Both the position numbers and the translations under genes were made by a program. This document shows, piece by piece, positions 27,301 through 35,532 of a stretch of DNA of 64,000 nucleotides (the stretch's first letter is position 1; each line of letters begins with the position of its first letter). Origin of the DNA: Sphingobium subterraneum (GTDB lineage: Bacteria > Pseudomonadota > Alphaproteobacteria > Sphingomonadales > Sphingomonadaceae). The stretch is taken from positions 124,001 through 188,000 of the forward strand of contig NZ_JACIJP010000002.1 in NCBI RefSeq assembly GCF_014199435.1. Reading direction: 5' to 3'. The notes under the pieces were generated by a model that had not been told where the DNA came from, searched no databases, and saw only the letters and a list, made by a program, of their open reading frames with translations.

Positions 27301-27676
27301 GGACCAGTTCCAACGCGCGGGAGGCATTCTTGGCCTTGGCGCCCATGGCGAGGTTCCCGGACTGGGAACCCATTGGGAGATGCAAGCCTATGCAATGGGC
27401 GGCATGGCGCCGATGGATGTGCTGAAAGCCGCCACGCTCGGTTCAGCCCGCACGATTGGGCGCGAGCGGGAATTTGGCAGCATCGAAGCAGGAAAATACG
27501 CCGATCTCGTCATCCTCAATCGCAATCCGCTCGACGATATCACCCAGACGTTAGCGATCCGGCAAGTGATGAAGAACGGTCGGCTCTATGATGCGGACAG
27601 CCTTAGCCAGCTATGGCCCGTGGTTCGTCCAATGGCCCCGTTTTGGTTTTCAGAGGCCTCTTCGCCGCGACCCTGA
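24302..27676 (+). CDS. TolB-like beta-propeller / amidohydrolase fusion protein, secreted
   Basis: A 1124-residue exported protein. A signal peptide covers about residues 1-32 (ending AHA). PD40/WD40-like TolB repeats fill about 75-700 (LDLSPDGRTLVFD, VSPDGSRIVFLSD, WSPDGKWLTYV and others). A composite amidohydrolase domain follows (about 715-1110): FIIPGLIDAHDHV carries the HxH metal motif, ITHGG and LGLGAHGEVPG lie on later strands, and GSIEAGKYADLVILN is the closing family signature. It is likely a metal-dependent hydrolase acting in the periplasm on a peptide or cyclic-amide substrate. Its link to the upstream receptor suggests processing of an imported compound. The 3' end overlaps the convergent AraC gene by 74 nt. 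Confidence 0.92.
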   Translation: MISRMTYRLADRLKPFAGAALCLLVSLSGAHAHGGDELGVPPLPYLSPTGTAGSTNGVSGTRPTPLARAGQTLPLKATRTIAFDTDEGTALSLDLSPDGRTLVFDLLGDIYTLPVKGGKARAITRGMAFDSQPMVSPDGSRIVFLSDRSGAENLWTMRIDGSDARQVTLLDDNPIFASPTWTADGKNLLVTRFWPDRNAYELWQYGLAGEGHVVVPNRSTPDTPRDAQVHSLGAAPTADGRAFYVATRTGSVDFDEAGEWQIAKYDIATKEISIIVKAIGDIRLGPVQSSAFRPVVSRDGRWLAYGLRSVGRTSLRLRELATGLDREILPVDHDSLQSSLWSDVIPHFAFTPDDQALIVSTGGKIHRITLATGADTLIPFTAHVDMPLGPLTRTPIVQETGPVRARLIQHPQQSPDGQTLAFSALGHIYRMALDGTDTPRRLNADDAPAFHPAWSPDGKWLTYVMWTAKDGGQIRVARADGSEPRTITRLPAFYTHPVFLPDGSGIIVVRSPQGDRLNSYVEFGQLREADLVRIALAGREPTILMHGRIGGIPHFGPDPSRVYINTQDGVRALSENGGESTLVTQALGPGWYFSEGAAPADDIRISPDGKWALAQIAQQLHLYALDATPGQSINLSLPQVRHRQITDIGADFFGWADGGRMIVWSIGSTYYRRPLDSVSLDAAGAPPGRPDATGHAIAQFKAPVLVPRDTPHGALLLRGGTAITMRGTEVLLNADILIVDDHIRQVGPRGSFPVPAAAAVRDLSGAFIIPGLIDAHDHVADIRRDVLDLHNWGPAASLAYGVTTTFDPSSLTIDMLAYQDLVDSGAMLGSRIVTTGPALFSFNDFRSKADVVQVLKRYRDHYRITNLKQYRTGNRRVRQWIVEAAAELGMTPTSEGALSTKLDLTHVIDGYSGNEHSLNPPKLYNDIIRLYAESGTSAVPTLQITHGGRPAQDYFITRTAPHHDPKYARFSPAWFRDQKFWQRTWHDQQEYAFPEVAQSMDQFQRAGGILGLGAHGEVPGLGTHWEMQAYAMGGMAPMDVLKAATLGSARTIGREREFGSIEAGKYADLVILNRNPLDDITQTLAIRQVMKNGRLYDADSLSQLWPVVRPMAPFWFSEASSPRP

Positions 27677-28484
27677 AGGGTTCGCTTGCCTTACCATGGG
27701 CTGCGCTCTCGTCGGTCCGCTGCTGCGTTTGCGCCAGATACGCGCTCGGCGGCATGCCGAAGACGCGGTGGAACATGGCGGTAAAGGCGCTGGGACTTTC
27801 ATAGCCCACATCAAATGCGACCATCGTGATCGGCTGACCTATCGCGAGGCGCGAAATGGCCGCCATGAGCCGCACATGCTGCCGCCAGACCGCCAGTCCG
27901 GCGCCCGTTTCCTGCCGGAACAGGCGCGTAAAGGTCCGTCGCCCCATCCCGGCAACACGGGCCCAATGATCAATGTCGTGCTGATCGGCCGGATCATCAA
28001 GCAGCGCGCGGCACACGCGGAGCAAGCGGGGATCACGCGGCATTGTCAATTCGCCTGGCGTCGACGGCATCCGCTCGATTTCTTCCAGCAGCAACCTGGC
28101 AATCCGCCCCTCGCGCCCTTCCAGATCATAGCTGGTCGGGAAATGTCCGACTTCGAAGATCAGTGCCTTTACCAGGTCGGATACCTCAAACACCCGGCAC
28201 TGCGTCGGCTGACGGTCCAGTGCCGGATCGATGTACAAGGTATAGGAGGAGACCGGATTGCGGCAATGAACCTCATGTTTGATCCCGGCGGGGATCCAGA
28301 TGGCGCGCTGCGGCGGTAGCATGAAGCTATTCGTCTCCGTGACAACGGACATGACGCCCGCTGCGGCATAGGACAACTGGGAACGCGGATGGCTGTGAAA
28401 AGGATCGACGAACCCCCCGGCATATTCGTCCGAGAAGCCCATAATCGGCCTAGAGGCCAATGGATAATCAAGCGATCTCTTCAT
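27603..28484 (-). CDS. AraC-family transcriptional regulator
   Basis: A 293-residue regulator. The N-terminal cupin-like sensor domain (about 15-150) has FVDPFHSHPRSQLSYAAAG and PPQRAIWIPAGIKHEV. The C-terminal double helix-turn-helix (about 185-280) contains WARVAGMGRRTFTRLFRQETG and the AraC signature VAFDVGYESPSAFTAMFHRVFG. I chose the ATG at 28484 because GGAGG lies 6 nt upstream; the frame stays open 66 codons further but without similarity. It probably controls the neighbouring receptor/hydrolase genes. Its C-terminal codons overlap the convergent amidohydrolase gene. Confidence 0.92.
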   Translation of the reverse strand: MKRSLDYPLASRPIMGFSDEYAGGFVDPFHSHPRSQLSYAAAGVMSVVTETNSFMLPPQRAIWIPAGIKHEVHCRNPVSSYTLYIDPALDRQPTQCRVFEVSDLVKALIFEVGHFPTSYDLEGREGRIARLLLEEIERMPSTPGELTMPRDPRLLRVCRALLDDPADQHDIDHWARVAGMGRRTFTRLFRQETGAGLAVWRQHVRLMAAISRLAIGQPITMVAFDVGYESPSAFTAMFHRVFGMPPSAYLAQTQQRTDESAAHGKASEPFRVAAKRPLKTKTGPLDEPRAIAG

Positions 28485-28912
28485 GCTGAGCCTCCGCTGA
28501 TGGACATGCAGCCATGGTCGTTCACGGGCCAGCTTAGGCTTGTGGCCAAGGAAAACAATACGGCCGTCGAGGGATCGGGTGAAAACGGGAGTCCGGCACT
28601 GGGCCGGCGCGTCTGGTTGCTGGTCGACTTGCGGGGCTAGCTCCACGCCATTTGCTCGGGCAAGGGATGGAAGTTGTTGCATGACTCGGGGGAGCTTCTG
28701 CGGGGTCAGCTTCTGCCTTTTGCACAGCTCGGACCGCTCGAACGGCTCCCTAAGTCAAGTAAACTCTTTAAATTCCGAGCGACTTCTCCACTGGACTGCG
28801 CGCGCGAAACGAGCGTCAATGCTCCGTGAAGGAGTACACGCATGCACGATTATTACTGGGGTTAGGGTAGGCCAATAAGCCGCCGGCTTGAAGGAGCAGG
28901 GGAGATCATTGC
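28485..28912. other. Left boundary region of the genomic island
   Basis: No convincing gene. It contains the second copy of a 39-40 nt repeat (28691-28729), after which base composition becomes less GC-rich. GGGGAGA near 28900 is the ribosome-binding site of the integrase. No tRNA gene, and no obvious match to the right island end near 57.5-58.2 kb, could be found by eye. Confidence 0.4.
28691..28729 (+). repeat. Dispersed direct repeat, copy 2
   Basis: Its last 23 nt are identical to 17665-17687. Its first part (GGAGC-TTCTGCG) matches the other copy with one indel and four substitutions. It lies 184 nt upstream of the integrase start, the usual place for an attachment site or integrase-linked repeat. 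Confidence 0.6.
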
Positions 28913-29941
28913 ATGAATGTCTTCCGCCCTGGCTGGTCGTGGAACAGCGCCGGTATCAGCGCCTATACATCCGCCACTCCCGTCATCCATTTTGCTTCAA
29001 ACACACATCAACCCGGTTTACCAGCGGAGCCGACCGGCGAGCGCCGCTTCAACGACATCATCGACGCCTATCTGGCGAGTCCGGAATGGGCGAACCTCGC
29101 CAAGGGCACGCGCCGGACATGGTCCGGCATCGTCGAGCGGATCCGCGACGAATGGGCGGACACGCCCGCCGCAGCATGGTCGAACCCGCAGCAGCTGATG
29201 GAGATCATCCGCTGGCGCAACACCCGCGCCCATCAGCCGCGCACCGCCGACCACCGCATCACCGTGCTGCACCATCTGCTTTCCTGGGCGCGACTGCACG
29301 GTGAAGTGTCCATCAACATCGCCACCAACATCCCGCGCCTCTATCGCAACGGCACGCGAGCGGAGATCATCTGGCTGGAGGACGAGATTGCCCGCTTCTG
29401 CGCCGCCGCCCCGCCACAGATCGCCGACGGCATGCGCCTTGCCGCCCTTACCGGCCTGCGCTGCGCAGATCTAATCGGTCTCACATGGCCGGAAATCGAT
29501 GATGTGAAGGTCGTCCGCATCACCCTCAAGAGCCAGCGCCGCCGCAAACGCGCGATCATCCCACTCACGCCGGCATTGCGCCAGCTGCTCGACGAGCTCG
29601 CGATCCGCCATCGCCGGCCGGGTGTCAACACAGTCCTCGTCAACAGCTGGGGCCGAAGCTGGTCCGTCGAAGGCTTCGGCCATGGTTTCAATAAAATCCG
29701 CGATGCCTTCGACGTCCGCCATACCGACGGACGCAAGAAGCACCTTCACGACGTGCGCGGCACCTATGCCACACGGCTGGTCTTGCTCGGGCTATCGGAT
29801 CAGGAAATCGGCGACATCATGGGCTGGAGCGCCATCCAGGTCAGCGAAGTGCGCAAGCTGTATGTGCAAGACGACGCGGCAGTGCGCATGATCAGCGCGC
29901 GGGGGAGCGGGGGATGGGTGGGCTGTAAGGTGCGAACTTAA
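28913..29941 (+). CDS. Tyrosine-type site-specific integrase
   Basis: A 342-residue tyrosine recombinase. The N-terminal SAM-like core-binding domain (about 45-140: DIIDAYLASPEWANLAKGT, IRDEWADTP) precedes the catalytic domain. The catalytic residues are present: R in ALTGLRCADLIGL (about 183), the beta-hairpin lysine region KSQRRRKRAIIPL, HxxR as LHDVRGTYAT (about 278-281), W in IMGWS (about 305) and the nucleophile Y in VRKLYVQD (about 317). It therefore looks functional. GGAG lies 8 nt before the ATG. It marks the left end of the island. A decayed homologue sits at the right end. It resembles integrases that act on small chromosomal islands. Confidence 0.92.
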   Translation: MNVFRPGWSWNSAGISAYTSATPVIHFASNTHQPGLPAEPTGERRFNDIIDAYLASPEWANLAKGTRRTWSGIVERIRDEWADTPAAAWSNPQQLMEIIRWRNTRAHQPRTADHRITVLHHLLSWARLHGEVSINIATNIPRLYRNGTRAEIIWLEDEIARFCAAAPPQIADGMRLAALTGLRCADLIGLTWPEIDDVKVVRITLKSQRRRKRAIIPLTPALRQLLDELAIRHRRPGVNTVLVNSWGRSWSVEGFGHGFNKIRDAFDVRHTDGRKKHLHDVRGTYATRLVLLGLSDQEIGDIMGWSAIQVSEVRKLYVQDDAAVRMISARGSGGWVGCKVRT

Positions 29942-30355
29942 GGCTGCAGGTCCACCCAGAATTTTTGTTCTGGAGATGCAGAACACACTTTGGATTACTG
30001 ACGTTCTGCAATTACCATCGCATCAATCTATGTAGCTGTTGTTTGGGACAACTCTCGCGGTCAGTAATAAAAATGGGTATCGCTGCTGCCATAAATCTTC
30101 TTCGTGACCATCACGTCAACGCTCTCTAACGTGATGGGATGCACGACCCCTGCACGGGACGGCTTTCCGCAGATGGCCATAGAGCCGAATAAAGCGGGAG
30201 GCTCCCTATGTAGCAGAAGTATAGTGACTGTTGGAGTATCCCAGTCCGATGGCTTCTTAGCTTTGAGGCTTACCGGACAGATCCCTTTAGTTGCGCAACC
30301 ATGGCATCAAACGAGACGTTAAACCAGAGCAAAATCAATCGCCAAAGGGGGTATT
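29942..30355. other. Intergenic region between the integrase and the sulfotransferase-like gene
   Basis: No convincing gene. CCAGAA-TTTTTG-TTCTGG at 29956-29973 could form a 6-bp hairpin just after the integrase stop but has no U-tract. The right end becomes AT-rich and holds the AAGGGGG ribosome-binding site of the next gene. Confidence 0.35.
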
Positions 30356-31348
30356 TTGAAAACGATATTCTTGCATGCTGGAGCCCACAAAACTGGGTCA
30401 TCGTCCATCCAGACAAATTTAGCGGAAAACGCCAAATTACTCTCGACCGCAGGCATTTTCTATCCAACAGGCTGGGACGAAGACTTTACCTTTCTCCATG
30501 AAGGCTTCAAGTCGAGCGGCAATGCCAATCCGCTGGCATATGCGATGCACGGTGACCCAAGCGGCACCGCACCCGAGACTCAGCGCACATTTGATAGCCT
30601 ATTTTCGAGGATCGAAAACAACGACTGTGTCATATTGTCTCACGAAGATCTTGTGGCGTCCTCTGAATGCTTTCTGTACCATTTTAAAACTGCGTGCGAT
30701 GTCGCAGGCTGGACGCTCGAGCCCGTTATTTTCATTCGGGATCAGATGAGTTGGCACATTTCCAATTTCGGCCAACATGTACGGCAGCTCCGCTATTCTG
30801 GAGACCTGGAACCACTTGTTACTCGTTCACTTGAACACCCCGACTGGTATCAGAAGATAAGGCGTTTCGAAAACGTCTTTGGGTCCAACAACATAAAAGT
30901 GAAATTATTTGATAAGCGTATAGCGTCACGCGGAATATTAAAAATGTTTTTTTCTGCGATAGATATCAAAATAGCCAACCTGAAACTTCTTTCTGAAAAG
31001 AAAGTGAATTTTGGTTCAGATGTTTCAGATTACGTGCTTCTCTCGTACATCTTTCGTCAAACGATCGACTCGTTACAATTGCGGCGATTAGAAGAGTATG
31101 TCGTTGGCAATTCTAAGACCAATTTTAGGATCCAGATGCCACGAACAACCGCGCATATCATCCAACAATATTATAACGATGGAAATCACAGTATCGCGGA
31201 GCGATATTTTAATGAAACAGACCAAAAACGCTTTCATAGGTCTATGCAGGCTTTTGATGAAGTCGATGATCTCACCGGTTTGGCTTTGCAAAGAATGATG
31301 GAAATTTTCTGTCATTGGATAGAAGACGCCGAAAAACCCATTCCGTAA
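30356..31348 (+). CDS. Sulfotransferase-like protein
   Basis: A 330-residue cytoplasmic protein whose N-terminus has the sulfotransferase 5'-phosphosulfate loop form HAGAHKTGSSSIQ (residues 7-19; compare GHKTGTT in family members). A later VILSHEDL and VIFIRDQMSW resemble the 3'-phosphate motif region (R, then S nearby). It could transfer sulfate from PAPS to a polysaccharide or lipid. The start is TTG at 30356 with AAGGGGG about 5 nt upstream; no ATG nearby is in frame. The gene is strongly AT-rich compared with the chromosome. It stands alone between the integrase and an IS3 remnant. Confidence 0.65.
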   Translation: MKTIFLHAGAHKTGSSSIQTNLAENAKLLSTAGIFYPTGWDEDFTFLHEGFKSSGNANPLAYAMHGDPSGTAPETQRTFDSLFSRIENNDCVILSHEDLVASSECFLYHFKTACDVAGWTLEPVIFIRDQMSWHISNFGQHVRQLRYSGDLEPLVTRSLEHPDWYQKIRRFENVFGSNNIKVKLFDKRIASRGILKMFFSAIDIKIANLKLLSEKKVNFGSDVSDYVLLSYIFRQTIDSLQLRRLEEYVVGNSKTNFRIQMPRTTAHIIQQYYNDGNHSIAERYFNETDQKRFHRSMQAFDEVDDLTGLALQRMMEIFCHWIEDAEKPIP

Positions 31349-31423
31349 AGGCATAGATCTAGTGAATGCTTTCGTGACATATTAACGACTTTGGATAGGG
31401 TACGACGGAAGGAGTCGGACGGA

Positions 31424-32058
31424 TTGACGCGCAGCCGGTTCCGCGGAGAGCAGATCATAGCGATTTGAAGGACCACGGAGCGGGGCGAAGACGGTGGACA
31501 TATGTGGCCGTTGCGGGTTAGCGAAGCGAACTTGGGTCAAACCAGCGATGGAGCCTCAACTTCGCCTTCGACAGCCCAATCCGCGGTCGGCGCTTCTGCA
31601 TTCTGTGCGTGGTCGATGACTACACAAGGGAATGTCTGGTGCCGGTGGCCGATACGTCTCTATCCGGTGCGCCGGTTGCCCGGAAGATGATCGGTATGCG
31701 CGGCAAGCCGCATACAGTGGTCAGCGACAATGGCGCGAAGCTAACCTCGTCAGCCATCCTGCGTTAGTCGCAGGAGCTGCAGGTTGGGTGGCGTTATATT
31801 GCGCTGGGCAACCCAATCCAGAATGGCTTCGTTGAGATTTAAATGGTCGCTTGCGCGACACATGCCTTAATGAGACGCTATTCACATCTCTGGCGGATGC
31901 CCGGTTGGTGCTCGACGCCTAGCGGCATGACTAAAAGACGGTGCGGCTACACTCGAAGCTGGGCGTGACGACACCCCCGTGGAGATCGCGGGCCCACACG
32001 TCTGGGAGAATAGCCCTAAACATGTTGCCCTTCTATCAAAACCACCACCATGAATGAG
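31424..32058 (+). pseudogene. IS3-family (IS407-group) transposase remnant
   Basis: The wreck starts like OrfA (TRSRFRGEQIIAI then a stop; ERGEDGGHMWPLRVSEA). After an apparent internal deletion it continues in another frame as OrfB: NQRWSLNFAFDS, RRFCILCVVDDYTRECL, VVSDNGAKLTSSAILR, GNPIQNGFVE, CLNETLFTSLADARLVLDA and HSKLG. The DDE catalytic region is partly preserved, but stops interrupt it at least three times. No terminal inverted repeats were identified. From its end to 32211 I see no gene. Confidence 0.85.
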
Positions 32059-32211
32059 CCAGACGCCATCTCTGAATGGTAACAGTTAGCGAGCACGTCA
32101 GTGCATTTCTGCACGACGACTGTACCCGTTTCTGGGTGCCGATGGCGATGACGGGAGTCCTTGCACGAAATTCAAGCAGGAGCTGGCGGCTGTGAAGAAG
32201 CTAGCGGATAA

Positions 32212-33345
32212 TCAGTTCTGTAAGGTCTGAACTGCACTGGTGACCGTCAATATCGGTGCGAAAAGCTGACTGATCAGCTGCACCAGCTTGCTAGGTTGAT
32301 TGGCGGCGGCATTGCCAAAATAAAGCACGTCTTTGTCTCGCATAGTGAAGCGCTGGGCCAGGAAAAACGTACCAGCCTTCATCATGTTGAGATGATAAAC
32401 GACTGGCACTTCAACGCCCTGTTCATCTTTCACATAGCGGAACAGGAAAATCGCGGCAGGATTACCGATACTGGGATTGACGCCACCCGCAGTTGCAATA
32501 GCTTCCGCCAGCGTGACCGATGATCGACTGAACGGCAGCTGCGCCACTTGGCCCGCCGCACCCAGAACCGAGTAAGTACGCGGATCGTTGATCAGCATGA
32601 TGCGGTCACCAGGATAAATTCGCATGTCCGAGGATGGATTGTCGACAAGGTCATTCAGGCGGATGTCACTAATATCGTCCCCATGAAAAACCCGTGCCAG
32701 CAAATCCTTGGTATTACCACGATACCCGCCAGCCAGGGCGATGACATCGGTCAGCCGTTCCCTGTTCGTTTGGAGCACAAGCCTGCCTGACTTTGCGACC
32801 TCACCGCCGACGATCACACTGTTTGTAATCGCCTCCTGCATCGATATTAAAACCTGAGGGTTCTGCGATATGCCCTGCAAAGCCGCACGGATCATTGCCT
32901 CTGCTTCACGGACCGTATGTCCGACAACCTGCAGCCGCCCAGCATAGGGAATGGAGATATAGCCGTCATCATCGACACGGACCGGCGGCAGTTTCTGCAC
33001 CTGTACACCCAACGCGGTGGCCATGCCGCCCCTTGCATCCCCGCCATTGCCGGAGAAAAGAGTAACGCCGGCCTCATAGATATTGATGTCGAGAATATCC
33101 CCCGGCCCTAGGGTATCCGTTGGCACAGCCGGAGGCTCCGGCGCGCCCGGTGCCTCGGGCGCTATCGAGCGCGCAAGAGGCACATTGGCAAGATTCTCAA
33201 CCTGCACTAACTTGATCGGCAGACCATTTAACTGCTGCTGAGCGGACTTCTTTATCTGTCCACCTGTAGGGCCGTTGGTCGGGAGCGTCGCGCACCCCGC
33301 CAGCGCAGCGGAAAGAACCAAGAGGATCGAACTTTTAAGGTACAT
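32212..33345 (-). CDS. Wza/KpsD-like outer-membrane polysaccharide export lipoprotein
   Basis: A 377-residue exporter subunit that forms the outer-membrane channel for capsular or exopolysaccharide. A lipoprotein signal peptide ends LAGC with lipidated C18. A polysaccharide export domain follows (about 75-170: TLGPGDILDINIYEAG, VRVDDDGYISIPYAGRLQVVGHTVREAEAMI is partly shown here). SLBB-like domains then carry VIVGGEVAKSGRL, GDRIMLINDPRTYSVLGAAGQV and ALFL-type ends. It is divergent from the KpsE-like gene across about 220 nt. With KpsE, KpsM and KpsT it makes a four-part ABC-dependent export system. Confidence 0.93.
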   Translation of the reverse strand: MYLKSSILLVLSAALAGCATLPTNGPTGGQIKKSAQQQLNGLPIKLVQVENLANVPLARSIAPEAPGAPEPPAVPTDTLGPGDILDINIYEAGVTLFSGNGGDARGGMATALGVQVQKLPPVRVDDDGYISIPYAGRLQVVGHTVREAEAMIRAALQGISQNPQVLISMQEAITNSVIVGGEVAKSGRLVLQTNRERLTDVIALAGGYRGNTKDLLARVFHGDDISDIRLNDLVDNPSSDMRIYPGDRIMLINDPRTYSVLGAAGQVAQLPFSRSSVTLAEAIATAGGVNPSIGNPAAIFLFRYVKDEQGVEVPVVYHLNMMKAGTFFLAQRFTMRDKDVLYFGNAAANQPSKLVQLISQLFAPILTVTSAVQTLQN

Positions 33346-33568
33346 TATCGAAAAAACCCGAGAGCTGCAGATTTGAGGTTGCGCCTTAGCATCGAGTTTC
33401 GGATATAGCCAATAGTCTTGGTGCAGATAAAATCTAAGGGCAGTAGTAACGACCCGTCTATCTCACTGTTCGACGACTTGGCCTTGCGAAATGGTGCTTG
33501 TTGGCCTAGCGCATGGGAGAGAACGGGAGTCCGCTTTGGGTTTCCCGCGAGGCAACGCAAAGACAGAT

Positions 33569-34732
33569 ATGAACGTTGAAACTTCGTTCCCGATCGAAAC
33601 CGAGTTAAAGGTCCGTCAATCTCCCTTTCTGGGATGGCTAGTAAAACGGCGCTGGTTTGCGGTGTTTGTGATCCTTCCGACCGCTCTCGCTGCGACGTAT
33701 TACGGCTTTTTTGCATCAAACATCTATGTTTCGGAATCTCGCTTCGTCATCAAGAGCCCTGACCAGAAGCGTTCCTCCATGTCATCGCTTGCCAATCTGA
33801 TTCAGACTACGGGCTTGTCAGGCGGGCAGGAACAGACCAGCGAAGTGCTGGCCTATGTACGCTCACGCGACGCGTTAAAGGCTTTGGAAACGGACCGCGC
33901 AGTCCGGCCAGGCGTTGCATGGTCGCATGGGGATTTCCTTGCCCGTTTTCCGACGTTGCTTTCCGATGGCAGCTTCGAGGGCCTATACAAATATTATGAC
34001 AAGATGGTCAGTGCCCGTCTTGACAGTGAAACCGGTATGGCAATCATCAGCGCTAAGGCTTTCACCGCTGAGGATGCCTATGAAATCAACCTCCGTCTCC
34101 TTGAACTGAGTGAAGCACTAATAAACAGGCTAAATGCGCGTGCGCAGACCAAAGGCATAGCTGAGGCGCAAAAGCAGGTCGATCTAGCGACCGATCGCGC
34201 CAAAGCCGCGCGGATTGCGATGGCCCAGTTCCGCAACAGCCAGGCGCTGATTGACCCTGAGAAACAAGCGGTGGGGGTGATTGAGATATCCAATAGCATG
34301 ATCGCCGAGCGCGCCGCATTGCAGGCACAACTCGACCTGATGCAGCGCTTGACGCCGCGCAACCCGTCCATCCCTGCTCTGCGCAACCGGATTAATGCGA
34401 TGTCCGCGCAAATTGCTGGTCAGGACAGCCGGGTAGTGGGTCCCGGCAACGGGATCGCTTCAAAGGTGGGTGGCTATGAAAACCTTTACGTTGAACAGGA
34501 GTTTGCAACTCAAAACCTGAATGTTGCCAATGCAGCACTCGTGCAGACCCGCGCTGAGGCGCAGAAACAGCAATTCTATCTCGAGCGCGTTGTCGATCCG
34601 AACCTGCCAGATGCACCGATGCTTCCCAAGAGCCTAATCAATGTGCTGGTCGTCTTTGCCGCAGCAACCTGCCTCTATTTCATAGCATGGATGTTCGTCA
34701 TTGGTGTGTTAGAACACGCCTCAGAAGATTGA
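33569..34732 (+). CDS. kpsE: KpsE/CtrB-like capsule export inner-membrane adaptor
   Basis: A 387-residue PCP-family (KpsE/BexC/CtrB) protein that bridges the ABC transporter to the outer-membrane exporter. TM1 (about 30-52, RRWFAVFVILPTALAATYYGFF in part) is followed by YVSESRFVIKSPDQ, the hallmark of the family. A long periplasmic coiled coil (about 170-330) rich in A, R, Q and E and a C-terminal TM (LINVLVVFAAATCLYF) follow PNLPDAPMLPKSL. I chose the ATG at 33569; a longer frame from 33491 adds 26 unlikely residues. The ribosome-binding site is weak. Two nucleotides separate it from the KpsM-like gene. Confidence 0.92.
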   Translation: MNVETSFPIETELKVRQSPFLGWLVKRRWFAVFVILPTALAATYYGFFASNIYVSESRFVIKSPDQKRSSMSSLANLIQTTGLSGGQEQTSEVLAYVRSRDALKALETDRAVRPGVAWSHGDFLARFPTLLSDGSFEGLYKYYDKMVSARLDSETGMAIISAKAFTAEDAYEINLRLLELSEALINRLNARAQTKGIAEAQKQVDLATDRAKAARIAMAQFRNSQALIDPEKQAVGVIEISNSMIAERAALQAQLDLMQRLTPRNPSIPALRNRINAMSAQIAGQDSRVVGPGNGIASKVGGYENLYVEQEFATQNLNVANAALVQTRAEAQKQQFYLERVVDPNLPDAPMLPKSLINVLVVFAAATCLYFIAWMFVIGVLEHASED

Positions 34733-34734
34733 TA

Positions 34735-35532
34735 ATGCACAATAGTTTCTTACTCCGATTACGAAACAGCTGGGCATTACAGCTGCGAGTTGTTCATGCA
34801 CTTATGATTCGTGAATTGATCACCCGATTTGGGCGCGAAAATATCGGCTTTTTGTGGATCATGGTGGAACCCTTGTTGTTTGCAGGTCTGGTTGGCCTGG
34901 TGTGGCACTTCACGCACGGCGCAACTGAGCATGGCGTCAGCGTCATTGCGTTCGTAGCAACCGGTTACATACCAATTACCTTGTTCCGACATGGGGTAGC
35001 GCGCAGCGTTGCTGTTTTCACATCTAACCAAAGCCTACTGTATCACAGGCAGATCAAGATCGTAGACTTCATAATTTCGCGCTTTATAATCGAGTTCCTC
35101 GGTGCTATGATGGCGTATCTTTTCATGGCCGTTGTTCTGGTTGGTTTTGGCGAGTTTCCTATTCCATCGGATATTGGTTTGCTAATTGCCGGTTGGTTAC
35201 TTTACTCTTATTTCTGTTTTTCCATATGTTTAATCATTGCGCCGCTTTCGGAAATGTCGGAAGCTATGGAAAAGTTTATCCCCGTTACTACCTATATTAT
35301 GATCCCTTTCTCGGGTTTATTTTACATGGTGTCCTGGGTAACGCCGCAAGCTAGAGATTTTTTACTTTTATCGCCTTTTGTTAATGGCATGGAAATGATG
35401 CGCAAGGGTATCTGGGGTAGCGACGTAACGGCCTATTATAATATTTGGAACCCTCTAATCTGCTCAACTCTTCTGACCATGATTGGGCTAATCCTTTGCC
35501 GTCGCGTACGCCGCAGGTTGACCGTAGAATGA
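34735..35532 (+). CDS. kpsM: KpsM/CtrC-like ABC-2 polysaccharide export permease
   Basis: A 265-residue inner-membrane permease with six hydrophobic helices and the KpsM/CtrC opening [24 protein letters not shown] (in part). It exports lipid-linked capsular polysaccharide together with the ATPase encoded next. The ATG at 34735 follows the KpsE stop by 2 nt. The stop overlaps the ATPase start by 4 nt (ATGA), giving tight coupling. Base composition is clearly lower in GC than the flanking chromosome. Confidence 0.93.
   Translation: MHNSFLLRLRNSWALQLRVVHALMIRELITRFGRENIGFLWIMVEPLLFAGLVGLVWHFTHGATEHGVSVIAFVATGYIPITLFRHGVARSVAVFTSNQSLLYHRQIKIVDFIISRFIIEFLGAMMAYLFMAVVLVGFGEFPIPSDIGLLIAGWLLYSYFCFSICLIIAPLSEMSEAMEKFIPVTTYIMIPFSGLFYMVSWVTPQARDFLLLSPFVNGMEMMRKGIWGSDVTAYYNIWNPLICSTLLTMIGLILCRRVRRRLTVE

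Noticed and set aside
29956..29973. Hairpin after the integrase as a terminator
   Set aside because: Only a 6-bp stem with an A/T-rich loop and no U-tract downstream.
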